A DNA stretch of 64,000 nt from NCBI GenBank assembly GCA_964564695.1, contig CAZMCC010000005.1, forward strand, positions 1-64,000. The letters run 5' to 3'. Source of the stretch: CAZMCC01 sp964564695. GTDB taxonomy: Bacteria; Planctomycetota; Phycisphaerae; Phycisphaerales; UBA1924. A program made the position numbers and the translations under genes. Positions 19,219 through 27,406 of this stretch are shown here, one piece after another; the first letter of the stretch is position 1, and each line of letters opens with the position of its first letter. The notes under the pieces are model-generated. The model was not told the DNA's origin, searched no databases, and saw only the letters and a program-made list of their open reading frames with translations.

Positions 19219-19467
19219 TGCCTGCTCCATTGGCGAGGGAATCCTCGCGGGTACCGCACCCCCCACCCCACTACCGACAATACCCGGTTCTGCTGAGCTT
19301 GTCGTACCGGGTGGCGCCGCGGCGGTTCCCGGTGGACCGGCCCTCGGCGCATTTCGACGGCATCCATCGAGCGCCGGGGCGCCGAGAAACAACGGCAGGT
19401 GGTGCGGCCACGGGACGCTCGTACCCAAGAGGGGCCGACACGCTCGCGCCACCGGCGCCGGAAGAGA

Positions 19468-20583
19468 ATGGTGACACGAATGTGCATGCGATTGAACGCA
19501 ATCCTGGCGAGCGTGGTGGTGATCACCTCGGCGTGCAGCGGGCAGAGCACCCCTCCGAAGGCCGTGCCGAGTGCCGGCGGCCCGCCGGGCGCCCAGCCGG
19601 CAACGGTTGTCACCGGCGACACGGTCACCGAAATGAGCAAGGCCCTGTGGATCGTCTTCCAGGACACGAAGAACAACCGCTGGTTCGGCAGCGACGGCCA
19701 GGGCGTCTACCGCTCCGACGGCAAGACCATCACCCAGTTCACCACGAAGCACGGGCTGCCCAACGACCAGATCCGGGAGATCCAGCAAGACAAGTCGGGG
19801 AACATCTACATCGGGACGTGCGGCGGCATCAGCAGGTTTGACGGGAAGACCTTCACCACGCTGACGCCGATCGAGTCGACCGACTGGAAGATGACGCCGG
19901 ACGACCTGTGGTTCAAGGGAGCTTCGACCGAGACCGGCCCCTACCGCTACGACGGCACGTCGCTGTACCACCTGAAGTTCCCGAAGCACTACCTCGAAGA
20001 CGAATTCTTTTCGAAGAACGAGCGCCGCCCGTGGAGCCCGTATGGCGTCTACACGATCTACAAGGACAAAAGAGGCCACCTGTGGTTCGGCACGGCGTCT
20101 CTGGGCTTGTGCCGTTACGACGGAAAGACGGTGAGCTGGCTGTACGAAGTCCCCCTGACGAACGCGCCGACCGGGGGATCCATTGGCATTCGCTCGATTG
20201 TCGAGGACAAGAACGGAAAGTACTGGTTCAGCAACACCCAGTATCGCTACAGCATCGCTCCGGGCGAAGCGGCGACGAGCGGCCCGGGGCGACTTGGGTA
20301 CACGCGCGAGCCTGGGATCGAGGGGCACAAGGCCGCGGACGGCGATCTGTGGTACTTCTCGTCCGTCGTCGAAGACAAAGGCAACCTGTGGATGGCGTCC
20401 TATGGCGACGGCGTTCTGAAGTACGACGGGAAGGGCGTGATTCGGTACGCCGTCACGGATGGCGGCAAGGCGACCACGGTGTTCTCCATCTCCAAGGACA
20501 ACCAGGGCGTGCTGTGGCTGGGCACGCACGCAGCGGGGGCGTACCGATTCAACGGCAAGGAGTTTGAGCAATTCAGGCCGTGA
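19468..20583 (+). CDS. Beta-propeller lipoprotein (Reg_prop-like repeats)
   Basis: 371 residues from ATG 19468; ATGs at 19480 and 19486 are alternatives. Lipobox ASVVVITSAC. The rest is a series of propeller blades with the repeated pattern NxWFGsxxxGvyRyDGKtit: NNRWFGSDGQGVYRSDGKT, GNIYIGTCGGISRFDGKT, GHLWFGTASLGLCRYDGKT, GNLWMASYGDGVLKYDGKG, GVLWLGTHAAGAYRFNGKE. This is the two-component-regulator propeller repeat, but no membrane sensor or kinase follows, so it is a free surface lipoprotein. Confidence 0.88.
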   Translation: MVTRMCMRLNAILASVVVITSACSGQSTPPKAVPSAGGPPGAQPATVVTGDTVTEMSKALWIVFQDTKNNRWFGSDGQGVYRSDGKTITQFTTKHGLPNDQIREIQQDKSGNIYIGTCGGISRFDGKTFTTLTPIESTDWKMTPDDLWFKGASTETGPYRYDGTSLYHLKFPKHYLEDEFFSKNERRPWSPYGVYTIYKDKRGHLWFGTASLGLCRYDGKTVSWLYEVPLTNAPTGGSIGIRSIVEDKNGKYWFSNTQYRYSIAPGEAATSGPGRLGYTREPGIEGHKAADGDLWYFSSVVEDKGNLWMASYGDGVLKYDGKGVIRYAVTDGGKATTVFSISKDNQGVLWLGTHAAGAYRFNGKEFEQFRP

Positions 20584-20631
20584 CAGTGCAGTCAGAATGG
20601 CGCACAGTGCTGGCTGCCTGATCGCGTTCGC

Positions 20632-21203
20632 CTACTGAGCGGAGCACGCGAAGAGGTACTTGAGCAGCGGCGCAACATTGAGCGACTGGATCATCTGGCC
20701 GGAGAGGACCCGCTCCGTCACCTGGGCGCGGGTAAGCAGGTGCACCTCGAGGTCCTCGGTGCTCTCGGGGCGCGCCGGGCCGAGCGATGTGACGTTTCGG
20801 GCCAGGAACGAGTGGGCGAAGTTGTTGGTCGTGCTCGCGTTCGCGGTCAGCGTCATCAGCGGGGACCAGTCGCCCCCGCCATAGCCCGTTTCTTCGAGCA
20901 GCTCACGCCGCGCGGCGGCCAGGGGTTCTCGTCGTGGGGGTCGACGACGCCCGCGGGGAGCTCGAAGTTGATGGTGCGCGAGCCGTGGCGGTACTGGCGG
21001 ATGAGGACGAAGCGGTCGTCGGGCGTGACGGCGACAACATTGACCCAGGTCGGGTATTCAAGAACGTAGTAGTTGTCGATGGTCGCGCCGGTGGGCACAC
21101 GCACGCAATCGCTGCGAACCGTCAGCCACGGCTGGCGGTAGAGATACTCGGAGCCCAGGACCTGCCAGGGTTGCAGCGATGGGTGAGGGGGGTTGGGGGG
21201 CAT
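20632..21203 (-). CDS. Nudix hydrolase (ADP-ribose pyrophosphatase-like), frameshifted
   Basis: Starts at ATG 21203 (MPPNPPHPSLQPWQVLGSEY). The first frame runs through VLIRQYRHGSRTINFELPAG and then loses sense; the second frame resumes with the rest of the Nudix box, AAARRELLEETGYGG, and continues to 20632. One extra C at the CCCC run (20922-20925 on plus) would join them as DENPLAAARRELLEETGYGG, about 190 residues. Nudix enzymes of this type cleave ADP-ribose or similar nucleoside diphosphates. A sequencing error is more likely than a real mutation because the catalytic box is otherwise intact. Confidence 0.8.
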
Positions 21204-21232
21204 GGCGGATGATATTGTTCGGGCAGAAAGCC

Positions 21233-21855
21233 ATGACCGATCACGACCGACATTCCACCGGAGCAGCGGGCGCGGGGGCGAATCCACGATCGTCCGTCGC
21301 CCGGTTGGTGTGGCGGACGCTGTTCGCCGTGGTCGGGGTGGCGATGCTCATCCCCGGCGGCCTGTTCCTGTGGTCGGGGCTCCAGTGAGCTCGGCCGGCC
21401 AGTATCGCGCGACGCTCAAGCAGATCGCATCGTTCCCGTGCCGGCAGTACATCCGCATGGAGCCGACGCCGCGGGGCGGCGAGAAGGCCGCAGCCCAACT
21501 GCACGGCCTGGAGCTGACGGTCCGCGTGCTGGACGCCGCGGGCGTTGAGTGCATGGCCGGCACGTTTCCGCCGCCGCCGGTGGGGCGTTACGCCGGCGAC
21601 GGCGTCACCATTGCGGACGGCGCGCCGATGCCGATCGGCGAGTATTCGGTGGTGTTTGATGTCGTGACGCCGGTCCCGGCCCTGGCGGGACGGCCGGTGC
21701 GGGTGGTTTCCGGGTACGTCCTGTGCGGGATCGAGTGGATGTCCGCGAGCGTGAGCATCGCGATCGGAGTGGCGGGCGTCGCGATCGGCGCGGGCGTCTG
21801 CGGCGTGCTGTGGGTGACGCGACGGCGGTCGCCGGTAGGGGCCCCGGTCGCCTAG
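21233..21855 (+). CDS. Two-helix membrane protein, probably frameshifted
   Basis: ATG 21233 encodes 51 residues ending in a membrane helix (TLFAVVGVAMLIPGGLFLW) and a stop at 21386-21388; a second open frame from 21385 encodes a beta-rich soluble part (QYRATLKQIASFPCRQYIRM...) and a C-terminal helix. One more G in the GGGG run at 21376-21379 would fuse them through WSGAPVSSAGQY into about 207 residues. Alternatively the GTGA overlap is real translational coupling of two genes. No family recognised. Confidence 0.55.
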
Positions 21856-22426
21856 CGCTTCTTCGTCGCCTTCTTCGTCTTCTTTGCGACCTTGGCTCGC
21901 CGCTTCCTGGTGCGGATCCCCCCCATCGGCGTCAGCTTGCCGGGCATCTCGATGTCGAGCATTCGCTTGGTCTCGAGCTGCTTTGCGACGAACAGACGGA
22001 GCCATGCGCCGAAGGTCGGCGCGATCACGCGCTCGCGTTTCGCGCCCTTGGCCGTCCGGTCGTAGATCACGACCGGGCAATCGCCGCTGCGGACGCGGCG
22101 GAGGTCGAGGCACTGGCAACCCCCGCTGTCGTCCCAGAGCACGACGAAGTGGGCGGGAAGGGCGTACCCCTCGCGCTGGTACATCGTCTGGAAGACGGTT
22201 GAATTCACCTCACGATCCCGGCGCTGCGTGAACGGCCCGAGCCCGAAGACACAGGCGTCGTACACGTCCAGCACGCCGCAGACCCGCAGGAATTCAACGT
22301 AGACGCGGGGAAGGTCACTCCCAGGAGCGACTGGGCCGTGGTGATGTCCTTCGCGGTCGCGGGCTTCCGCGCCCGGACGATGCGGAACTGCTGAAGCTCT
22401 TCGATGAGTTTGGCGATGGTGGGCAT
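21852..22426 (-). CDS. SUKH/SMI1-KNR4-like protein, frameshifted
   Basis: ATG 22426: IAKLIEELQQFRIVRARKPA then AQSLLGVTFP; the other frame continues RVYVEFLRVCGVLDVYDACV. One added C in the run at 22307-22310 joins them as LGVTFPRVYVEFLRVCG, the classic SMI1/KNR4 start (helix, then LGxxLPxxYxxFL). About 191 residues with a Lys-rich tail. SUKH proteins are often immunity proteins against contact-delivered toxins; no toxin gene is visible beside it. Confidence 0.7.
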
Positions 22427-22545
22427 GGTGGGCGAGACGCGGGGGCGGGGGGGCGCGGCTCACACACTACTTGAATGCCCGCGGCCTGTCCAGAGCTCGA
22501 CGCCGGGCGGCCCCCCGCCGCTGTCGGACAAGCCCACTTTCCCCC

Positions 22546-22574
22546 TTGACAACCAATAAGCAGTTACTTATACT
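22546..22574 (+). promoter_or_regulatory. Consensus leaderless promoter with ArsR operator
   Basis: TTGACA (22546-22551), 17-base spacer, TATACT (22569-22574); the predicted transcription start is 22581, the A of the ATG. The palindrome ATAAG-N6-CTTAT (22556-22571) covers spacer and -10 and matches the ATA..TAT style of ArsR-family operators. Confidence 0.85.
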
Positions 22575-22580
22575 TTAGCC

Positions 22581-22946
22581 ATGCCAGGATCCGCCGTCCT
22601 CGAAAACAAGGTCTTTCAGGCCCTCGCCGACCCCAGCCGTCGGGCGATCTTCGAGTCGCTCGCGAGCTGGAAGGGCGGCGGCGGCGAGGGAGGCGGCCGG
22701 ATCGGCGAAGCCGCGGTCAAGGACCTCACGGCCCGCTTCCGCATCTCGCAGCCGGCCGTCTCGCAGCACCTCGCGGCCCTCAAAGACGCCGGCCTCGTGA
22801 ACGCCCGGCGCGAGGGTCGCTGCGCGTACTACCGCGTCGACCCGCGGGGCATGAAGCCGCTCATCGACTGGATCGCCCACTACCGCGCTTTCTGGACCGA
22901 CCACCTCGGCCGTCTTGAACAATTGCTGGAGGGCATGGACGAATGA
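22581..22946 (+). CDS. ArsR-family transcriptional repressor
   Basis: 121 residues. VFQALADPSRRAIFESLASW, then a Gly-rich loop and LTARFRISQPAVSQHLAALK (recognition helix) and a wing GLVNARREGRCAYYRVDP. Typical of ArsR regulators paired with SRPBCC proteins; no metal-site cysteines. The mRNA is predicted leaderless. Its last codons overlap the next gene by 4 bases (ATGA), so the two are translationally coupled. Confidence 0.92.
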   Translation: MPGSAVLENKVFQALADPSRRAIFESLASWKGGGGEGGGRIGEAAVKDLTARFRISQPAVSQHLAALKDAGLVNARREGRCAYYRVDPRGMKPLIDWIAHYRAFWTDHLGRLEQLLEGMDE

Positions 22947-23422
22947 CCCCCACCCCCGCTCACCCATCGGGCCTGATCGAAACGACCGCCCCATCGCAGA
23001 CCGACTCCATTTCCTTCGAGCTCGACCTGGCGCACCCGCCGGCGAAGGTGTGGCGTGCCCTCACCGACCCCACTCTCCTTGCCCAGTGGCTCCTGCCCGC
23101 CGTGAATCACCGGCTCGCGCCGGGCGCGGAGTTCACCTTCAAGGCCCCGCCCCAACCCGGATGGGACGGCGTCGTGAACTGCCGCTTCCGCGAAATCGAG
23201 CCGCAGAAGAAGCTGAGCTGGTCGTGGGTGGTGGGGGACATCGACACCGTGGTGACGTTCACACTCACCTCCACGCCGCCGGGCGCGGCGGCGTCGGGCA
23301 CGCGGTTGAGCCTCGTGCAGTCGGGCTTCAAGCCGAACCAGAAGCAGAACTTCGGCGGCGCCCGCTACGGCTGGAAGATGATGGGCGGAAAGCTGGTCGA
23401 CCTGCTCGCGAGGGTTCCATAA
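22943..23422 (+). CDS. SRPBCC (AHSA1-type) protein
   Basis: 159 residues. SISFELDLAHPPAKVWRALT and LLAQWLLPAVNHRLAPGAEF, FTFKAPPQPGWDGVVNCRF, then KLSWSWVVGDIDTVVTFTLT and a final helix GWKMMGGKLVDLLARV: the START/AHSA1 fold with hydrophobic pocket. Ligand unknown. Coupled to the ArsR gene; the same pair occurs at 8329-9310 on the other strand. Confidence 0.9.
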   Translation: MTPTPAHPSGLIETTAPSQTDSISFELDLAHPPAKVWRALTDPTLLAQWLLPAVNHRLAPGAEFTFKAPPQPGWDGVVNCRFREIEPQKKLSWSWVVGDIDTVVTFTLTSTPPGAAASGTRLSLVQSGFKPNQKQNFGGARYGWKMMGGKLVDLLARVP

Positions 23423-23434
23423 CAGGAGGATCCC

Positions 23435-23659
23435 ATGAACTGGAACAAGTGGATTCGACAGAGTCACCGCTGGGTTTCGATCGCCTTCATGGCGTGCGTC
23501 GTGGCCAATATCGTGGTCATGGCGCAGGGCAAGACGCCGCCGGACTGGGTGACGTACTCGCCGTTGCTGCCGCTGCTGGTGCTGATGCTCACGGGGCTGT
23601 ATCTGTTCGCGCTGCCCTATATCTCCAGGTGGCGAAGCAGTAGGCACATGACCGCGTGA
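23435..23659 (+). CDS. Small two-helix membrane protein
   Basis: 74 residues, AGGAGG ribosome site 6 bases before ATG. Helices at about residues 13-30 and 44-64 (VSIAFMACVVANIVVMA; PLLPLLVLMLTGLYLFALPY). Comparable small membrane proteins accompany ArsR-SRPBCC pairs in other bacteria (recalled, not checked). It sits 12 bases after the SRPBCC gene, in the same operon. Confidence 0.8.
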   Translation: MNWNKWIRQSHRWVSIAFMACVVANIVVMAQGKTPPDWVTYSPLLPLLVLMLTGLYLFALPYISRWRSSRHMTA

Positions 23660-23682
23660 GCGCGTCCGGCGGAGTGATCCCC

Positions 23683-24195
23683 ATGGCCACAGGTGCATCC
23701 AGACAATCAGCGCCCGGGCTCGCCGTTCAGCGAGCCATCGCCCGCGCGGAGCGTCTCCTCCCCGGCACTCCGGCGCCCGACGGCAGGCCCGACCCGCGAT
23801 GGAGGGCGATCATCCAGGTCGGCGAGTTCATTGAGACGCAACCCGAGCCGGTGTGGGAATTCGCCCTTCGCTGGGGCAAGCACGCGCAGACCGACCTCCG
23901 AATGGCCATCGCCACCTGCATCCTGGAACACCTGCTGCAGCACCATTTCGTACTGCTCTTCCCGCGCGTCCGTCGCACGGCCCTGGAGAGCCCGCGCTTT
24001 GCCGACACCTTCCGCTCGTGCTGGCAGTTCGGCCAGGCCGAGATCCCCAAGTATGCCGCGAAGTTCAAGCGTCTGCGGGAACAAGTGGACCGGCTGCACG
24101 CGCCGAAGTCTCCCGGACTCAAGGCCATGGACAAGATGCTCGTTCGCGCGAATCTGCACGCATTCTCGAGATCGGCGAGGCAGCCTCCGCGCTGA
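23683..24195 (+). CDS. Helical protein of unknown function
   Basis: 170 residues from ATG 23683 (GGAG upstream); GTG 23656, overlapping the previous stop, is an alternative. Mainly alpha-helical: WEFALRWGKHAQTDLRMAIA, TCILEHLLQHHFVLLF, FADTFRSCWQFGQAEI, YAAKFKRLREQVDRLH. It resembles small HEAT-like helical proteins. No family named. Probably the last gene of the ArsR operon. Confidence 0.65.
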   Translation: MATGASRQSAPGLAVQRAIARAERLLPGTPAPDGRPDPRWRAIIQVGEFIETQPEPVWEFALRWGKHAQTDLRMAIATCILEHLLQHHFVLLFPRVRRTALESPRFADTFRSCWQFGQAEIPKYAAKFKRLREQVDRLHAPKSPGLKAMDKMLVRANLHAFSRSARQPPR

Positions 24196-24247
24196 GAAGG
24201 ATCGGTTCGTCGCAGTTGTCGCGAACCTCTGGCGTGGATCACTCACA

Positions 24248-24523
24248 ATGATTCGAATTCGAGTCCCATCGACGTTCATGTCGCGTGACGGCCAGCGTGA
24301 GTTCTTCAGCAACATCGCGCGGCAGCATATGGTCGGTGTGGGGCACTACGACGGACCCTTCGAGATCTCGCTGCCGGACTTCACCAACTCGCTCACACGC
24401 ATGGTGTACGAGGGAATTGCGCATAGTTGTTCAGAAGTCCCCCGTGTGCCCTTTCGTGACATCAGGATCGGGGTTACAAAGCGCACCGTTACGGCACGGC
24501 TACCGTACGCACACCATGCTTGA
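24248..24523 (+). CDS. Small hypothetical protein
   Basis: 91 residues from ATG 24248 (MIRIRVPSTFMSRDGQREFF). Mixed polar sequence with no recognised domain and no clear ribosome site. Its stop overlaps the next gene's ATG by 8 bases, which favours it being real. Low certainty. Confidence 0.4.
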   Translation: MIRIRVPSTFMSRDGQREFFSNIARQHMVGVGHYDGPFEISLPDFTNSLTRMVYEGIAHSCSEVPRVPFRDIRIGVTKRTVTARLPYAHHA

Positions 24524-25188
24524 GCCCACCTACATCACCTGGTGCAACGAAGAGGCCCACTCGACGATCGGCCCGTCCGGCGAGCCCATCACGATCGGCC
24601 CCGGACCCGTCCACGCCCTCGCCTGGGTGAACGAGGTCAACGAGCACCGCGACATGCGGCAGGCCGACGGAACCATGCTGCTGTTCTCCATCATGCTCCT
24701 CGACCAGGACGGCGCCCCGTGGCGGCATGTCGCCGCGCCTCATCGACCACCTGTGGTTCAAGGACGGACTCATCAATGCGCAGGCGCCCGGCTTTGACGC
24801 CGACGCCGAGGCCTCTGCGCTGCTCGACAGTCGTGACGACTACTCCGTCACCTTCAAGGAATCCGGCGAGACGATCTGTGGCAGATTGAAATACACGGCC
24901 GCCTACCTCGGCGTCATGCTCCGTGAGCACGAAGCCCTGATCCGAATTCGCTGGTTCGTGGCCGGCCGAACGGAAACAAGCATGGAGGAGGGCGGCGGCG
25001 AAATCGGCTTCCACACGGTCCCGTACTCGGACCTGCTTCTGAAGCCATGTCCCTCCCTGAGCTGGATCCTTGACCTTAACGCACCCCGCCGAAAACCGTT
25101 CGTCGAGTTGATCCGCGTCGAAAACGCTCACGCCGAGATGGGGCGACTGGCGCGCAGCGCCATCGCGATCGGACCGAAACCAACCTGA
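24516..25188 (+). CDS. Hypothetical protein, probably frameshifted
   Basis: From ATG 24516 (MLEPTYITWCNEEAHSTIG) the frame is sensible up to about 24710 (LLFSIMLLDQDGAP); the frame opening at ATG 24727 (MSPRLIDHLWFKDG) then continues with well-formed sequence to 25188 (YSVTFKESGETICGRLKYTA, LLKPCPSLSWILDL). Removing one C from the CCCC run near 24717 would give a 223-residue protein. Equally it may be two genes. No family recognised. Confidence 0.5.
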
Positions 25189-25206
25189 ACGCACCGCAGC
25201 CATCCG

Positions 25207-25244
25207 CAAAATAAACGCGGCCCGACGATTCTCGTCGGGCCGCG
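25207..25244 (-). terminator. Rho-independent terminator of the S46 peptidase gene
   Basis: Perfect 12-bp stem CGCGGCCCGACG/CGTCGGGCCGCG with a 5-base loop, followed on the minus strand by TTTATTTTG. It can also serve the convergent gene ending at 25188. Confidence 0.85.
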
Positions 25245-25272
25245 TGATCTATGCACTGGTCAACCGCTCAAC

Positions 25273-27354
25273 TCACTTCCCCATCAACTCATCCGCCACC
25301 TTCCCCGCCGAATAGATCGACCGCATCGCCTCCACCAGCGCCCGGCTGTCCACGCACACCGCACGCCCGCGACCGTCGTCGTACGCGAAGTTGCCGCCCA
25401 GCGACTGGATGTTGCCGTCGAAGATCAGCCCGATCACCTCGCCCTTGGTGTTCACCACCGGCGAGCCCGAGTTGCCGCCGATGATGTCGGCCGTGCACAC
25501 GAAGTTGTACGGCGTATCGAGCTTGAGCCCGCCCCCCGCCTTCGCCTTGTGCCACGACTCGGGCAGCACGAACTGCTTGTCGCCCTTGCGCTCCTTGGCC
25601 TTGTCGAACGCGCCGCCCATCGTCGTGTACGCGGGGATCGGCTTGCCGTCCTCCTCGTAGCCCTTGATCGGGCCGAAGCTCATCCGCAGCGTGAACGTCG
25701 CGTCGGGGTACGTGTTCTCCCCCTCGACCGCGAACTTCGCTTCGGCGATCTTCGCATAACACTCGCGCTCCACGGCCTCGACCTCGTCCTCGCCCTTCTT
25801 GCGCCACTTGCGGGCCTGCTCATCCATGGCCGCGGCCGCCCGGATCATCGGGTCCTTCGACGCGTCGACCGCCGCCTGCCCGCCCTCGACGAGCTTCTTC
25901 CGCGCCTCGACGTCCTTGAGCGTGCACCCCATCACAAGCTCTTCCGCCCGCTCACGCGGGCCCTTGCCGGCCAGCGCCGCGAGCACGGCCGGGTCTTCCC
26001 CGCCCAGCGTCTCGGCCATCCCGAGCAGGCTCGACTCGACCCGCGCGATCTCGAGCGTCGGGTACACCGGCGCCGGCGAGTACAGCGCCAGGTAGATGTT
26101 CTCGAGGTTCGAGTCGCGGTACTCGCGCAGCCGCTCCGCGCTGGGCTTGGGCAACTCGGCCACGAGCCGCACGATCGTCTGCGCATCGCCGAAGAGCTGC
26201 CCGTCGAGGCCGCCCATCGCGCCCGCCCGCTCGACCCAGCCGGCCCGGGCCGCCTCGCACGCCGCGAGCTTGTCCCACGCGTCGCCCCACTGCTTCTCCC
26301 ACGCCGGGTTCTTCGCGACCGCCGAGCGCAGGGCCGCCTCGGCCTCGCGCTTGCGGTTCATGACCCGCGGGTCCAGCAGGGCCGCGTACTGCCCCGTCAC
26401 CGCCTTGCGACCGTTCGCGACCCCGAAGAGGTCATCCTCGACGATCCGCGCGTTCTCGAGCGACCGACCCGCGAACGTCTGCGCCTTGATCTCCGCCCGC
26501 CACAACCCGTCGAGCCGCCGCGGCATCGCGTTGTCGCGCAGATACGCCAGGTGCGCCATCGTGTTGAGCCGCTGCGTCCGCCCCGGGTTCCCCAGGACGA
26601 TCGCGAGGTCCCCTTCCTTGCTCCCGCCGGAGAATGGGAAGAAGTGCTTGGGGGCGTATGGCTTGTCGTTCTCGTACACCCGGAAGAACGTCGTGTCGAG
26701 GCAGTACCGCGGATACTCGAAGTTGTCCGCGTCGCCGCCGAAGAACGCGGCTTCCTTCTCGGGCGCGAACACCACGCGCACGTCCGTGAACCGCTTGTAG
26801 CAGTACAGGTGATACTTCCCGCCCTGGTACAGGACCACCGTCTGGCACATGAGGCCGGACTTGTCGCCGTACTCCTTCTCGATCTCGGACATCGCCTTGC
26901 GCCGGGCCGTGTTGGCCTCGGCCGGGCTCTTCGCGTCCATGCCCGCGGCCTTCACGCGATCAGTGACGTCGACGATCTCCTGGAGCATGTTCAGCTCCAG
27001 GTCCGGGCACTTGAGCTCCTGCTCGCGCGTCGCCGCGAGATACCCCTTGTCCATCAGGTTCCGCTCGGGCGTCGACAGCTTCGCGAGCATGTCCGCCGCG
27101 ACGTGGTGATTCGTCATCACCAGGCCGTCCTTGGACACGAACGACCCCGACCCGCCCGTGCTGAACCGCACGCAGCTCTGCATCGCCTTCTCGATCCACG
27201 CCGCGTCCGGCTTGAACCCGTGCTTCGCCAGCTGCTCCATCGGCGGCTTGTTCACCAGCCACATGCCCTCATCCGCCCGGGCGACCGACGCCCCGACCGA
27301 GATCGACAGGCCGGCAACAGCCAACACCAGCGACGCGACGTTCCAGCACTTCAT
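25273..27354 (-). CDS. Secreted S46-family dipeptidyl peptidase
   Basis: 693 residues from ATG 27354, with AGGAG 7 bases before it. Signal peptide (VASLVLAVAGLSISVGASVARA). Chymotrypsin-fold halves carry the S46 triad: His in LVMTNHHVAAD (about residue 81), Asp in the FFGGDADNFEYPRY region, Ser in IIGGNSGSPVVNTKGEVIGL (about 628); a helical domain is inserted between. S46 enzymes (DPP7, DPP11) remove dipeptides from peptide N-termini in the periplasm. Length and start motif DEGMWL fit the family. Substrate preference is not readable with confidence. Confidence 0.95.
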   Translation of the reverse strand: MKCWNVASLVLAVAGLSISVGASVARADEGMWLVNKPPMEQLAKHGFKPDAAWIEKAMQSCVRFSTGGSGSFVSKDGLVMTNHHVAADMLAKLSTPERNLMDKGYLAATREQELKCPDLELNMLQEIVDVTDRVKAAGMDAKSPAEANTARRKAMSEIEKEYGDKSGLMCQTVVLYQGGKYHLYCYKRFTDVRVVFAPEKEAAFFGGDADNFEYPRYCLDTTFFRVYENDKPYAPKHFFPFSGGSKEGDLAIVLGNPGRTQRLNTMAHLAYLRDNAMPRRLDGLWRAEIKAQTFAGRSLENARIVEDDLFGVANGRKAVTGQYAALLDPRVMNRKREAEAALRSAVAKNPAWEKQWGDAWDKLAACEAARAGWVERAGAMGGLDGQLFGDAQTIVRLVAELPKPSAERLREYRDSNLENIYLALYSPAPVYPTLEIARVESSLLGMAETLGGEDPAVLAALAGKGPRERAEELVMGCTLKDVEARKKLVEGGQAAVDASKDPMIRAAAAMDEQARKWRKKGEDEVEAVERECYAKIAEAKFAVEGENTYPDATFTLRMSFGPIKGYEEDGKPIPAYTTMGGAFDKAKERKGDKQFVLPESWHKAKAGGGLKLDTPYNFVCTADIIGGNSGSPVVNTKGEVIGLIFDGNIQSLGGNFAYDDGRGRAVCVDSRALVEAMRSIYSAGKVADELMGK

Positions 27355-27406
27355 CTTCAGGCTCCTGACCCGCAGACAACGGGTTCGGTGATTGAGTTCG
27401 ATTCGC

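Noticed and set aside
21852..22426. Contact-dependent toxin-immunity locus around the SUKH protein
   Set aside because: No toxin, Rhs or secretion gene nearby, so only the immunity-like fold is reported.
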